Positions 1-10,208 of a DNA stretch of 64,000 nt are shown in pieces. This DNA is from an uncultured Collinsella sp. Lineage in GTDB: Bacteria > Actinomycetota > Coriobacteriia > Coriobacteriales > Coriobacteriaceae. The stretch lies in assembly GCA_905208635.1 (NCBI GenBank), contig CAJLPX010000001.1, forward strand, positions 1-64,000. Direction: 5' to 3'. Position 1 is the stretch's first letter. Each line of letters starts with the position of its first letter. The notes under the pieces are model-generated. The model was not told where the DNA came from. It made no database searches and saw only the letters and a program-made list of their open reading frames with translations. The position numbers and the translations under genes were made by a program.

Positions 1-53
1 ACCTACAACAGCGCGGTTAACAGCCGCGTGCTCTACCATTGAGCTACCGAGGA
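1..53 (-). tRNA. tRNA-Asn (GUU), cut by window edge
   Basis: The reverse complement begins TCCTCGGTAGCTCAATGGTA and contains the anticodon arm CGGCTGTTAACCG with anticodon GTT. It matches the second copy at 89-163 base for base over the visible part. The 3' part (T arm end, acceptor 3' strand, CCA) lies outside the window. The 35-nt spacer to the next copy has only a weak AGCCC/GGGCT hairpin. Confidence 0.93.
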
Positions 54-88
54 ATTTAAAAGCCCCTGCGGAATGGGCTGAGAAATTC

Positions 89-163
89 TGGCTCCCCGGG
101 TAGGACTCGAACCTACAACAGCGCGGTTAACAGCCGCGTGCTCTACCATTGAGCTACCGAGGA
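89..163 (-). tRNA. tRNA-Asn (GUU)
   Basis: Complete cloverleaf on the minus strand. The acceptor 5' strand TCCTCGG pairs with CCGGGGA (one T-G wobble), followed by discriminator G and an encoded CCA at 89-91. The D arm is GCTCAATGGTAGAGC, the anticodon is GTT, and the T arm contains GTTCGAGTCC. It decodes AAC/AAU. It is tandem with the identical partial copy at 1-53 and probably co-transcribed with it. Confidence 0.97.
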
Positions 164-282
164 ATAGGTGCGTGCTCTCAAGCAACGAAGTTTATTATAC
201 GGACGATTGGGCGAAGGGCAAGAACTTTTTTAAGAAATTTTCCGACCCAACCGTTGCGGCAAGGAGTGTCCCAAAGTGCCGG

Positions 283-377
283 CAAAAAGGAACGTCCCCA
301 ACTGCCAGGTTCACTCTCATTTTGCGGGCACGCATTTAAGTCTGTCCCCAATGAGTGGTCATTGGGGACGTCCCCAA
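283..377. repeat. Palindromic GGGGAC intergenic repeat
   Basis: A perfect 11-bp stem GTCCCCAATGA / TCATTGGGGAC with a 4-nt loop lies at 344-369. It overlaps the palindrome TTGGGGACGTCCCCAA at 362-377. A related motif, GGAACGTCCCCAACTG, lies at about 286-301. I see no credible gene between the tRNAs and rpoD (164-431). The arrangement resembles REP-type elements. Related GGGAC-rich palindromes recur at 61.05-61.46 kb and 62.82-62.85 kb. Confidence 0.6.
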
Positions 378-385
378 CGACTACA

Positions 386-425
386 TAAAAGCGCCCCCAA
401 GCGGATGTACTTGAGGGCGCTTCTT
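386..425 (-). terminator. Rho-independent terminator of rpoD
   Basis: Read on the minus strand just after the rpoD stop: AAGCGCCCTCAAG, an 8-nt loop, CTTGGGGGCGCTT, then TTA. The stem is 13 bp with one G-T pair and is followed by a short T run. Confidence 0.8.
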
Positions 426-431
426 GCTTGA

Positions 432-1781
<1,350 letters not shown>

Positions 1782-1891
1782 AGATTCTCCCTTCATAGTC
1801 CACAGGACTCAATACTTTAGCACACACATAGACGTCTATACCCAAAAAGAGGACTGGATATAGGCGAGAATACGCTGGTTGACCACAACAT

Positions 1892-4006
1892 CTAGGCCTG
1901 TTCGGTGTCTGCGGCCTCCAGACCGATCAAACGGAACGGGTCCGCCACGCCGCCGATCGACTTTTGCAGTTCGCGTTGACGCTGCGAATCCTGCGCGGCC
2001 TGCACGGTCAGCGCGCGACGGGCCTCATCGTCGAGCGAACGGTCCTGGCGCAGCTTGGCCTGTGCGGCACGCATGCGGCGCTTGATGGTGTAGAGCTCGA
2101 GCGTATCGAGCATAAACACGATGTTCGTCTCGGTGGGGTGCTTGCTCGTCGCCGAGATGCGCCCGGCACTCACAAGCGTTGCCGCCTCGGGACACACCGA
2201 GCGCGCCGCATCCATGCAGGCTGCAGGATCGGTTCCCGGCGGCGTTGCCAGAACGGCCCATGCGATGGACTCGTGACGTGGGTCAACCCACTCGATAGAG
2301 CAGATGCGGTCGGCATACGTGCGGAACAGGTCGGGGTAGCTCGTGAGCATGGTCAGCAGCTCACGCTCCCCTGCCAAGGACTTACGCTCAAGATCAGTAA
2401 GAACCATCGGCGCCGCCGCAGCCGGAGCACCCGAACCATCAGTCGCAGGTACAGCACCCATACCATCAGGCGCGTCGATCGGCGGCAGGTCGTCGACGAC
2501 CTCCACGGGCGCGGCGCCGTAGGCATCGAGCGGGACGTAGTCATACGGCTCTTCTTCGACCGGCGCGGACACAGGCGGCGTCGCGCCCGATGCCCAAGCA
2601 CCGCGAGATGCCCCCTGCGAACCAGACGTCCGACCGCCCGCGCTACCAGAGCGCTCAGCCTGTGCCCGCTGGCGCTCATAGTTCTGCTCACGACGTCGTT
2701 CCGCATCCTCGCGCTTGGCGACATCGCGAAACACACGGCCCGAGCTCGCACGCACTGTCTCCAGATCCAAACCCAACAGGTCGGCAATTTGAATAAAGTA
2801 CGTGTCGATCATATAGCTGTCGCGCAGCGGATAGATAAGCGTCAGCGCATCCTCCAGCGCCTTGGCGCGACCGCCCGGCGTGGAGATGTCGCTCGACTCC
2901 TGCAGCGAACGGTACACGAAGTCCATGAGCGGCTCGGCGGCGTCAATGCGTTTCTGCAGCTCCCCTCCGCCGTGCGCCGTGATGAACTCCATGGGATCGT
3001 TACCGTCGGGCAGCACCACGCAGCGCAGGTCCATAGAATCCTGCTCGATAAACTGAATCGCACGGCGAGCGGCCTTTTGACCGGCGGCATCGCCGTCAAA
3101 CATATACACGATGCGCTTAGCAAAGCGGGTGAGCGTCTTGACGTGATGCTCCGTGAGCGCGGTGCCCAGCGTGGCGACAACGTTTTTAATCCCCGCCTCC
3201 CAACAGGCGATGCAGTCGGTATAGCCCTCCACCACGATGGCGGTATCCTGCGCGACGATAAACTCCTTGGCCCAATTAAAGCCGTAGAGGTTTCGCTTTT
3301 TATGAAACACGCTCGTCTCGGCGGTATTGAGGTACTTGGGTTGGCCGTCACCCATGATGCGACCACCAAAGGCAATGTTGTGACCCTGCTCGTCAAAGAT
3401 GGGGAACATCACGCGGTCGTAGAAGCGGTCGGCAAGCTGCCCGCGCCCGCGGCTCACGGCAACGTTGGCATCGATCATCTCCTGCGGGGTAAAACCCGCC
3501 TGGGACAGGTGCGACACCAGCGCGTTGCGGCCCGGTGCAAAGCCCAGGCAGTAGCGGCGGCAGACGTCGCCACCCATGCCGCGGCTGGCAAAGTACTCGC
3601 GCGGACGGCCGTCCTTACCGCGCATAAGCATGGTGTGATAGAACTGGGCGGTCTCAGCGCACAGATCGTAGATGCGGGCACGCTTGGTACCGCGCTCGCG
3701 GCGGTCTCCGGTGTCGTGCAGCTCAATACCCGCGCGATCGGCCAAAAAACGGATTGACTCGGGAAAGCTCAGGTTCTCGCGCTTCATGATATAGGTGAAG
3801 ACGTCGCCACCCTCGCCGCAGCCAAAGCAATGCCACACCTGCGTGGCGGGAATAATGTGGAAGGACGGCGTCTTTTCGCCATGAAAAGGGCAGCAACCCC
3901 AAAACTCATGGCCGCGGGGCTTGAGCTCAACCGTTTCCTGCACGATGGCAACTAGGTCGGACGCAGCGCGTACCTGGTCTTTTTCCTCATCACTAATCAC
4001 GGACAC
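1892..4006 (-). CDS. dnaG: DNA primase DnaG
   Basis: Makes RNA primers at the replication fork. The N-terminal zinc-binding motif is visible (CPFHGEKTPSFH through WHCFGCGEGG, about residues 38-66). The catalytic core follows, with a Toprim domain containing VVEGYTDCIA and YMFDGDAAGQKA (about 255-325). A low-complexity Ala/Gly/Pro/Asp-rich linker spans about 430-530, and a C-terminal helicase-interacting region follows. At 704 aa it is longer than the usual 600 or so, mainly because of the linker. Its start overlaps the end of ribF by 14 nt, so it is the last gene of the rimP-to-dnaG operon. rpoD follows after 95 bp, keeping the classical dnaG-rpoD order. Confidence 0.96.
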   Translation of the reverse strand: MSVISDEEKDQVRAASDLVAIVQETVELKPRGHEFWGCCPFHGEKTPSFHIIPATQVWHCFGCGEGGDVFTYIMKRENLSFPESIRFLADRAGIELHDTGDRRERGTKRARIYDLCAETAQFYHTMLMRGKDGRPREYFASRGMGGDVCRRYCLGFAPGRNALVSHLSQAGFTPQEMIDANVAVSRGRGQLADRFYDRVMFPIFDEQGHNIAFGGRIMGDGQPKYLNTAETSVFHKKRNLYGFNWAKEFIVAQDTAIVVEGYTDCIACWEAGIKNVVATLGTALTEHHVKTLTRFAKRIVYMFDGDAAGQKAARRAIQFIEQDSMDLRCVVLPDGNDPMEFITAHGGGELQKRIDAAEPLMDFVYRSLQESSDISTPGGRAKALEDALTLIYPLRDSYMIDTYFIQIADLLGLDLETVRASSGRVFRDVAKREDAERRREQNYERQRAQAERSGSAGGRTSGSQGASRGAWASGATPPVSAPVEEEPYDYVPLDAYGAAPVEVVDDLPPIDAPDGMGAVPATDGSGAPAAAAPMVLTDLERKSLAGERELLTMLTSYPDLFRTYADRICSIEWVDPRHESIAWAVLATPPGTDPAACMDAARSVCPEAATLVSAGRISATSKHPTETNIVFMLDTLELYTIKRRMRAAQAKLRQDRSLDDEARRALTVQAAQDSQRQRELQKSIGGVADPFRLIGLEAADTEQA

Positions 4007-5000
4007 TCACCCCCTGCTCGCCCAAGTTGTGACGAATATCTTCGATATTACCCTCGACGGTCGCGATCAACTCATCCAGCGAATCGAACACGCGCGACGG
4101 ACGCAGCCAGCGCGTAAACGCCAGCGAAACGGAAGCACCGTACAGGTCGCCCGTATAACCAATTAAATTAGCCTCAAGATGCGCAGATGCCGCATCGTCG
4201 GCATACGTCGGCGGCAGTCCGACGTTAACGGCAGCGGGCCACACGATGTCGTTTACCAGCACCAGGCCCTCATACACGCCATCGGCAGGCACCTGAATGC
4301 CGTCGGGAACCTGTAGGTTTGCCGTGGGAAAGCCCATGCCAGAGCCCTCGTGACGGCCGCGAATAACACCGCCACGCACCATATACGGGCGGCCAAGTAA
4401 CCCAGCAGCAAGCCCCACATGGCCCTGTCCCAGCTCGTGACGAATGCGGGTGGCGCAAATGGCCTCACCGCCCTCGCAAAGCAAGTCGTGCCCGTATACG
4501 TCAACGCCGCGCTCGGCACCCCAGGCGCGCATCTCGGCAACACCAGAAGCACCGCCGCGACCCAGCCTAAAGTCGCTGCCAACGCGAATCGAGCGAATGT
4601 CGACCACGCGTGACAACAGTGCGAGAAAACCGACATGGTCGAGCGCCGCAACCTCAGGCGTAAAGGGAACGGCCACCACTGAATCGACCCCGGTTTGAGC
4701 CAGGGCATGCAGACGGTCGGCCGTCGTCATCAATTTTTGAGCGGGCGAAGGGCTCACCACGACGTCCGGGTCGGGATCGAAGGTAACCACGACCGCCTTA
4801 CAGCCATGGGCACGGGCATCACAGACAAGCGCTTCGATGAGTTCCTGGTGTCCACGGTGCACACCATCGAAAACGCCGATGGCGATGGAGGCAGCACCCA
4901 AGTGCTCGCACTCATCAAATGCATCGGCAGCAACGATGCGAGCCTCGTCCGACTCGCCCGCGAAAAAGATACGCGCGAGCTCGCGAGCGGACAACATCAT
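3993..5000 (-). CDS. ribF: Bifunctional riboflavin kinase / FAD synthetase
   Basis: Converts riboflavin to FMN and then FAD. The N-terminal nucleotidyltransferase domain shows GVFDGVHRGHQELI (HIGH-like site) and TFDPDPDVVVSP. The C-terminal flavokinase domain shows GMGFPTANL and the conserved N-VG...PT region (VNVGLPPTY). Length 335 aa is normal. Its start overlaps the end of truB by 4 nt (ATGA type), as commonly seen for truB-ribF pairs. Confidence 0.95.
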   Translation of the reverse strand: MMLSARELARIFFAGESDEARIVAADAFDECEHLGAASIAIGVFDGVHRGHQELIEALVCDARAHGCKAVVVTFDPDPDVVVSPSPAQKLMTTADRLHALAQTGVDSVVAVPFTPEVAALDHVGFLALLSRVVDIRSIRVGSDFRLGRGGASGVAEMRAWGAERGVDVYGHDLLCEGGEAICATRIRHELGQGHVGLAAGLLGRPYMVRGGVIRGRHEGSGMGFPTANLQVPDGIQVPADGVYEGLVLVNDIVWPAAVNVGLPPTYADDAASAHLEANLIGYTGDLYGASVSLAFTRWLRPSRVFDSLDELIATVEGNIEDIRHNLGEQGVSVRD

Positions 5001-5929
5001 CGAACACCGCCGATTGCCTGCGGAAACACGTGCTCCATGACAAAGCGGCCACTCTCAATGCGGGCGAGCGCCTTGAGTCCCCCATCGAGAACCAACGCAA
5101 ACGGCGCCTTCGAGGCATCGAAATCCGCAAGCGCACGCTCAACGGGAATGCGTCGGCCGCAGAGCAGGTCATCGGCAAGATTGCCAGGCAAGTCAACACG
5201 CGTGGCGCCCAGGGCCGCAATGGGATCCAGGGCAAAGCCAGCCGCGGACTCGGGGGAAAGTTCCTCGACCGCATGACAAGCGCCAATGGAAACAACACCG
5301 GAGGCCGTGCGGCGCAACGCGGAAATGTGCGCGGCGCTCTCACAGGCGCGGCCCAAGTCTCGAGCGAGCGCACGGATATAGGTGCCCTTGCTCACCGAGA
5401 ACGCCACGGTCCACACACACGTATCACCTTCGCCGCCCACGGCGATCAGGTCGGCGGCATAGACCTCGACAGGGCGCGGAGGTAGGTCCACCGCATTGCC
5501 CTCGCGAGCAGACTTGTAGGCGCGAACGCCATTGACCGAGATAGCCGAAAACGCCGGCGGCACCTGCATCTGCGGACCCAGCATGGCCGCCAAGCGCTCA
5601 CGGGCATAGGCAGGATCGCGGAGCTCGTTGGCAACAGCCACCGTGCGGACGGCCTCGCCCTCCGCATCATCGGTATTGGTCTCGGCGCCAAACGAAATGT
5701 CGGCGACATAGCTTTTGGTATCGAGGGTTAGCATGCCCAGCAGACGGGTGGCCTGGCCAACACCCACCACCATGACACCCGATGCCATGGGGTCGAGCGT
5801 GCCGGCATGGCCGACGCGACGCTCATGGAGGGCGCGCCGACATTGCGAGACCACATCGTGGGACGTGCAGCCCACCGGCTTATCGACGGCGAGCAGCAAA
5901 TTCAGTTGAGAAGGCGTACGACGAGCCAT
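4997..5929 (-). CDS. truB: tRNA pseudouridine(55) synthase TruB
   Basis: Makes pseudouridine 55 in the T loop of tRNAs. The N-terminal LLAVDKPVGCTSHDVV motif and the catalytic-aspartate motif GHAGTLDPMASGVM (about residues 40-53) are clear. SYVADISFGAETNTDDAEG and SKGTYIRALARDLG follow in the expected positions. Length 310 aa is typical. It sits between nrnA (15-nt gap) and ribF (4-nt overlap) in the translation/RNA-processing operon. Confidence 0.96.
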   Translation of the reverse strand: MARRTPSQLNLLLAVDKPVGCTSHDVVSQCRRALHERRVGHAGTLDPMASGVMVVGVGQATRLLGMLTLDTKSYVADISFGAETNTDDAEGEAVRTVAVANELRDPAYARERLAAMLGPQMQVPPAFSAISVNGVRAYKSAREGNAVDLPPRPVEVYAADLIAVGGEGDTCVWTVAFSVSKGTYIRALARDLGRACESAAHISALRRTASGVVSIGACHAVEELSPESAAGFALDPIAALGATRVDLPGNLADDLLCGRRIPVERALADFDASKAPFALVLDGGLKALARIESGRFVMEHVFPQAIGGVR

Positions 5930-5944
5930 GTACCATCCAAAAAG

Positions 5945-6988
5945 TTAAAGCTCGACGGTCACCGAAGCGGGATCCTCCCCTACCAGTTCGGCCAGCATGG
6001 GAAGTGCCACGGTGAGCGTCTCGAGAATCGTTCCGTTGTTGGAGAAACCGGCGGCAGCGGGATGTCCGCCTCCGCCAAAGGCAGCAGCGATCTCGGACAC
6101 GTTGAGGTCGCCCTTGGAGCGCAGGTTGCCGCGCACCTTGGTATCGCCCTCAATGCCCTTCAGGAACAGACAGACCTCGACGCCCATCACCGAGCGAACC
6201 ACATCGACCAGGCCGTCGCACTCATCCGAGGTGACACCGCAAGCCTCAAGGTCACTCTGGTACGCGTAGCTATACGCGACGCGCCCGTGGGCCACCGTCT
6301 TAATGCGGCCCATAACGATGGACTTGAGGTGCAAAAATTCAACGCGCATGCTCTGGTAGACCTCGAGTGCCACACGCGCCGGATCGGCACCGTGGGCAAC
6401 CAGACGCGAGGCTGCATGGAACGCGGCGGCATCGGCGTTTTGGTACTGAAAACGGCCGGTATCGGTAACCAAGCCACACAGCAGGCAGGTCGCAACGCCA
6501 TCACGTGCGACAATGCCGCAATTGTCCAAGAAGCGGTCGATGATCATGGCGCAGGCTGCAGCTTCGACGCGCCTCAGGCTGAGCTCGGCAAACTCCTCAC
6601 GCGCCGGATGGTGATCGAAGCACACCACATGCTTGGAGCGACGAAGCACCTCGGCGGAATTATTGAGACGCTCGACGACCGGCACGTCCACCGAGATGAA
6701 CAGGTCCGGATTGCCGGTGTACGCAGATGCCGGCACCAGGCGATCGGAGCCTTCCATAAAGCGGTAAATGCGCGGAACTGGGTCATCATCTGCCAGCAGC
6801 AGCGCAATGTCCTTGTTGGGGAAAAACTTCATGAGCGAAAGGCCCAGACCCAAAACGGAGCCCAAGGCATCGCCATCGGGAGAAGTATGTCCCGAAATCG
6901 CAATGGAGGACGCACCCTCGATGAGCTCGAGGATGCGTCGCTGAATATCTGCAGACTCGCACGAGGCGAGGTCGGCGGAATTAGTCAT
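5945..6988 (-). CDS. nrnA: DHH-family phosphoesterase, NrnA-like oligoribonuclease/pAp phosphatase
   Basis: Family members degrade short RNAs and 3',5'-bisphosphate nucleotides. DHH-domain motifs run in order: SGHTSPDGDALGS (metal ligands), DVP, CFDHHPAREEF (DHH signature) and GLVTDTGRFQY. The C-terminal DHHA1 domain ends with GGGGHPAAAGF, the nucleic-acid-binding loop. Length 347 aa is typical. The gene overlaps rbfA by 8 nt. The rbfA-DHH-truB order is common in Actinobacteria and Firmicutes and supports an RNA-turnover role. Confidence 0.9.
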   Translation of the reverse strand: MTNSADLASCESADIQRRILELIEGASSIAISGHTSPDGDALGSVLGLGLSLMKFFPNKDIALLLADDDPVPRIYRFMEGSDRLVPASAYTGNPDLFISVDVPVVERLNNSAEVLRRSKHVVCFDHHPAREEFAELSLRRVEAAACAMIIDRFLDNCGIVARDGVATCLLCGLVTDTGRFQYQNADAAAFHAASRLVAHGADPARVALEVYQSMRVEFLHLKSIVMGRIKTVAHGRVAYSYAYQSDLEACGVTSDECDGLVDVVRSVMGVEVCLFLKGIEGDTKVRGNLRSKGDLNVSEIAAAFGGGGHPAAAGFSNNGTILETLTVALPMLAELVGEDPASVTVEL

Positions 6989-7391
6989 CTAAAGCTGCCT
7001 CCTGGGCGGCATCCGCTATCGGATAGCCGTCCTCGTCCTTTTCGATCGCAAGCGTGGCGGGAACGTTTTCCAGCGCACGCGTGATGCGCTCGGCCTCATC
7101 GGTCGAGCGATCGATGCGAAAATCGAGCTCGGGCGTAACACGCCAATCGAGCGAGCGAGCCAACAGGCTGCGAATACGGCCCTTAGCGCTTGCGAGCGCC
7201 TCCATGACCTCGTCGTAGCGGCTCGCATCGCACGACACGTACACGCGCGCGAACGAACGGTCCACCGCGACCTCGACCGCGGTCAAAGTAACCAGGTCGA
7301 GACGCGGATCGGAAACCTCAAAGAGAAGGATATAACCGAGCTTCTCGCGAAGCTGCTCGCCCAGACGGCGGGTTGCCTGCGTTTGCTTCAT
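6981..7391 (-). CDS. rbfA: 30S ribosome-binding factor RbfA
   Basis: A small KH-fold protein that helps mature the 5' end of 16S rRNA and the 30S subunit. The 136-aa protein starts MKQTQATRRLGEQLREKLG and contains EVSDPRL and VTPELDFRIDRS, the conserved RbfA landmarks. The open frame runs further upstream, but the internal ATG at 7391 matches the family N terminus and lies 11 nt after the infB stop. Downstream it overlaps nrnA by 8 nt. Confidence 0.93.
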   Translation of the reverse strand: MKQTQATRRLGEQLREKLGYILLFEVSDPRLDLVTLTAVEVAVDRSFARVYVSCDASRYDEVMEALASAKGRIRSLLARSLDWRVTPELDFRIDRSTDEAERITRALENVPATLAIEKDEDGYPIADAAQEAALDD

Positions 7392-7402
7392 AGCGCTACC
7401 CC

Positions 7403-10117
7403 CTACTCGGTACGGGCAACCTGGTCGATACGGTAACCCTCGATCTGGTCGCCGGGCTTGATGTCCTGGAAGTTCTCCAGGCCAATGCCGCCCTCGGAAC
7501 CGCTCTTGAGGCTCTTGGCCTCGTCCTTGTAGTGACGCATCGAGGCGATCTTGCCGTTGAAGACCACGATGCCGTCGCGCACCAGACGCACGGAATCGGT
7601 CGCGGCGATCTCGCCCTCTTCGACGCGGACACCGGCGGCGATACCGACTTTGGGCACCTTGAAGGTGTCCAGGACGGTCGCGGTACCCGTGGAGACCTCG
7701 ACCTCGGTGGGCTTGAGCATGCCGATACGGGCAGCGTCGAGCTCCTCGAGGCACTTGTAGATGACGTCGTAGCAACGAATCTCGACACCCTCGCGCTCGG
7801 CAGCGGAGCGGGCCTTGCCGTCGGGACGGACGCCAAAGCCGATGATAATGGCGTTAGAGGCGTCGGCCAGGACGACATCGGTCTCGTTGATGGCGCCAAC
7901 GGCGGAGTGGATCGTGTTGATGCGAACCTCGGACTGATCCATCTTGTCGAGCGAGTCCTGAAGGGCCTCGATGGAACCCTGGACGTCGGCCTTGATGATC
8001 AGGTTGAGCTCCTTGACCTCGGCGTCGGCAATGGTCTCGAAGAGGTTCTCGAGCGTGACGTGCTTGACGCGGCTCTGCTCCTCGATACGGGCCTTGAGCG
8101 AACGCTCGTCGGCAAGGGCGCGAGCCTCGCGCTCGTCCTCAAACACGCGGAACTCGTCGCCGGCATTGGGCACGGACTGCAGGCCCAAAATCTCGACGGC
8201 GTCGGAGGGACCGGCCTCGGTGACGGCGCGACCCTTGGGGTCGAGCATAGCACGGACGCGGCCGTAGGTAAGGCCGGCGACCAGCGTATCGCCCACGTGC
8301 AAGGTACCGCGGGTCACGAGCACGGTAGCGACCGAGCCGCGGCCCTTGTCGAGCTTGGCCTCGAGGACGTTGCCGGAGGCAAAGGTGTCCGGGTTGGCCT
8401 TGAGCTCGAGCACGTCTGCCTGGAGCAGCACGGTCTCCAGAAGGTCGTCGATACCGATCTTCTGCTTGGCCGAGATGTTGACGAACATGTTCTGTCCGCC
8501 CCACTCCTCGGGGATGACGCCGTACTCGGTGAGCTCCTGACGCACACGGTCGGGGTTGGCGCCGGGCTTATCGATCTTGTTGACGGCGACGACGATGGGT
8601 ACGCCGGCGGCCTTGGCGTGGTTGATCGACTCGACCGTCTGGGGCATGACGCCGTCGTCGGCAGCCACGATCAGGATGACGATGTCGGTCACCTTGGCGC
8701 CGCGGGCACGCATGGCCGTAAAGGTGGCGTGGCCGGGGGTGTCGATGAAGGTGATCTTGCGGTCGTTGATCATGACCTGCGAAGCGCCGATGGCCTGGGT
8801 AATGCCGCCCGCCTCGCCGGCAGCGACGCCGGTGTGACGGATGGCGTCGAGGAGGCTCGTCTTACCGTGGTCGACGTGGCCCATGACGGTGACGACCGGG
8901 GCGCGCGGCTTAAGGTCGGCGGGATCGTCGTAGAACGAGAAGGTGTTCTCCTCCTCGGGGGTGATGATCTTGATCTGGCGGCCCAGGTCGTCGGCAACGA
9001 GCTCGACAAGGTCGTCGGACATGGACTGCGTCATGGTAAGCGGCGTACCCAGCAGGAACAGTCGCTTGATGATGTCGTTGGCCGGAACGTCGAGCGCCTC
9101 GGCGAGCTCCTGAACGGTAACGCCCTGGGAGACCTTGATGGCGTCGAGGTCCTCGGGGTTCACGCCCTGGGCCAGCGCCTCCTCTATCTTGCGCTCCTCC
9201 TGAGCCTTGGCAGCCTCGCGCTCGCGCTTCTCCTTGCGCTTTTTGCGGCGACCGGTGGACTCGCGAGAGGCCTCCTCGACGGCGGCACGAGCCTCCTCGA
9301 GCACCTTCTCGCGGCTGTACTCCTCGGCCTCGCGCGCCATGCGGCTGTAGTGGTCCTCTTCGTTGTTGTGACCGCCCTTGCGCTTCTTGCCCTTGCCCTG
9401 CTTGTCGGGGTTGGGGAAGTCCATACCGGCAGCGACGTTGTTGCTGGCATTGGTGCGATGGCTGTGGGGACGGCTCTCGGAGGCGTTGCGCTCGGAGTTG
9501 TTGTCGGAGGCGTTGCGATCGTTACGACGGCCACCGCGACGGTCGTTGTTGCCGCCACGACGGTTGCCGCGCTCGGCAGCGCGCTCGGCCTTGGCCTTCT
9601 GCTCGGCGTCCTTCTTCTCCTTGAGCACGGTCTCCTGTGCGGCAATCTGGTCAAGCAGCGAACGGAAACGCGAACCGGAGTCGGAAGCGGGAACGGCGCG
9701 GCGCTGGGCCTCGCGGGCAGCCTCCTCCTTCTCGCGGGCAAGGCGCTCCTGCTCGGCCTTCTTCTTGGCCTCGGCCTCGGCGCGGGCGGCCTCCTCGGCA
9801 GCCTGGGCTGCGGCAAACTGGCGGCGCTCCTCCTCACGTGCCTTCTCGGCAGCGATGCGCTCGCGCTCGGCCTCGGCGGCGCGAGCTGCCTCCTCGGCGG
9901 CAGCTGCCTGCTCCTCGGCCTGCTTGGCGGCCTCGACTTCCTGAGCGCGGGCCTCGATCACCGAGGCGAGCTGCTTGCGGACCATGGCGACATAGGCGTC
10001 CTCCAAGGTGGAGGAAGCGGACTTAGCGGGAATCTTCATTTCGGCGAGATGACCCATCAGTTCCTTGGAGGTCATGCCGAACTCTTTGGCCAGGGTGGAC
10101 ACACGGACTTTTGCCAT
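7403..10117 (-). CDS. infB: Translation initiation factor IF-2
   Basis: GTPase that places initiator tRNA on the ribosome. The N-terminal IF2_N domain (VRVSTLAKEFGMTSKELMGHL) is followed by a very Ala/Glu/Lys/Arg-rich helical region (about residues 60-165) and an Arg/Asn/Gly-rich disordered segment (about 185-225). A second IF2_N-like motif is at VQELAEALDVPANDIIKRLFLLG. The G domain shows VMGHVDHGKTSLLDAI (G1), DTPGHATFTAMRARGA (G3) and VVAVNKIDKPGA (G4). Domains II-IV complete the 904-aa protein. The 91-bp gap to nusA holds a small GGCACC/GGTGCC hairpin and no ylxR gene, which usually sits here. Confidence 0.97.
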   Translation of the reverse strand: MAKVRVSTLAKEFGMTSKELMGHLAEMKIPAKSASSTLEDAYVAMVRKQLASVIEARAQEVEAAKQAEEQAAAAEEAARAAEAERERIAAEKAREEERRQFAAAQAAEEAARAEAEAKKKAEQERLAREKEEAAREAQRRAVPASDSGSRFRSLLDQIAAQETVLKEKKDAEQKAKAERAAERGNRRGGNNDRRGGRRNDRNASDNNSERNASESRPHSHRTNASNNVAAGMDFPNPDKQGKGKKRKGGHNNEEDHYSRMAREAEEYSREKVLEEARAAVEEASRESTGRRKKRKEKREREAAKAQEERKIEEALAQGVNPEDLDAIKVSQGVTVQELAEALDVPANDIIKRLFLLGTPLTMTQSMSDDLVELVADDLGRQIKIITPEEENTFSFYDDPADLKPRAPVVTVMGHVDHGKTSLLDAIRHTGVAAGEAGGITQAIGASQVMINDRKITFIDTPGHATFTAMRARGAKVTDIVILIVAADDGVMPQTVESINHAKAAGVPIVVAVNKIDKPGANPDRVRQELTEYGVIPEEWGGQNMFVNISAKQKIGIDDLLETVLLQADVLELKANPDTFASGNVLEAKLDKGRGSVATVLVTRGTLHVGDTLVAGLTYGRVRAMLDPKGRAVTEAGPSDAVEILGLQSVPNAGDEFRVFEDEREARALADERSLKARIEEQSRVKHVTLENLFETIADAEVKELNLIIKADVQGSIEALQDSLDKMDQSEVRINTIHSAVGAINETDVVLADASNAIIIGFGVRPDGKARSAAEREGVEIRCYDVIYKCLEELDAARIGMLKPTEVEVSTGTATVLDTFKVPKVGIAAGVRVEEGEIAATDSVRLVRDGIVVFNGKIASMRHYKDEAKSLKSGSEGGIGLENFQDIKPGDQIEGYRIDQVARTE

Positions 10118-10208
10118 ATGACTTCACCTACCCTTTCTGGCACCTTGGGTGCCTAGAGACTGAACGAGCGTGGGGTATGCGCTGGGACCTGCCCGGCGCG
10201 ACCGCGCG

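Noticed and set aside
149..388. 79-codon ORF between tRNA-Asn and rpoD
   Set aside because: It overlaps the tRNA and repeat palindromes, with no ribosome site or recognisable protein.
7532..10156. 874-codon plus-strand ORF opposite infB
   Set aside because: It is the antisense frame of a strongly conserved IF-2 gene; long antisense frames are common in GC-rich DNA.
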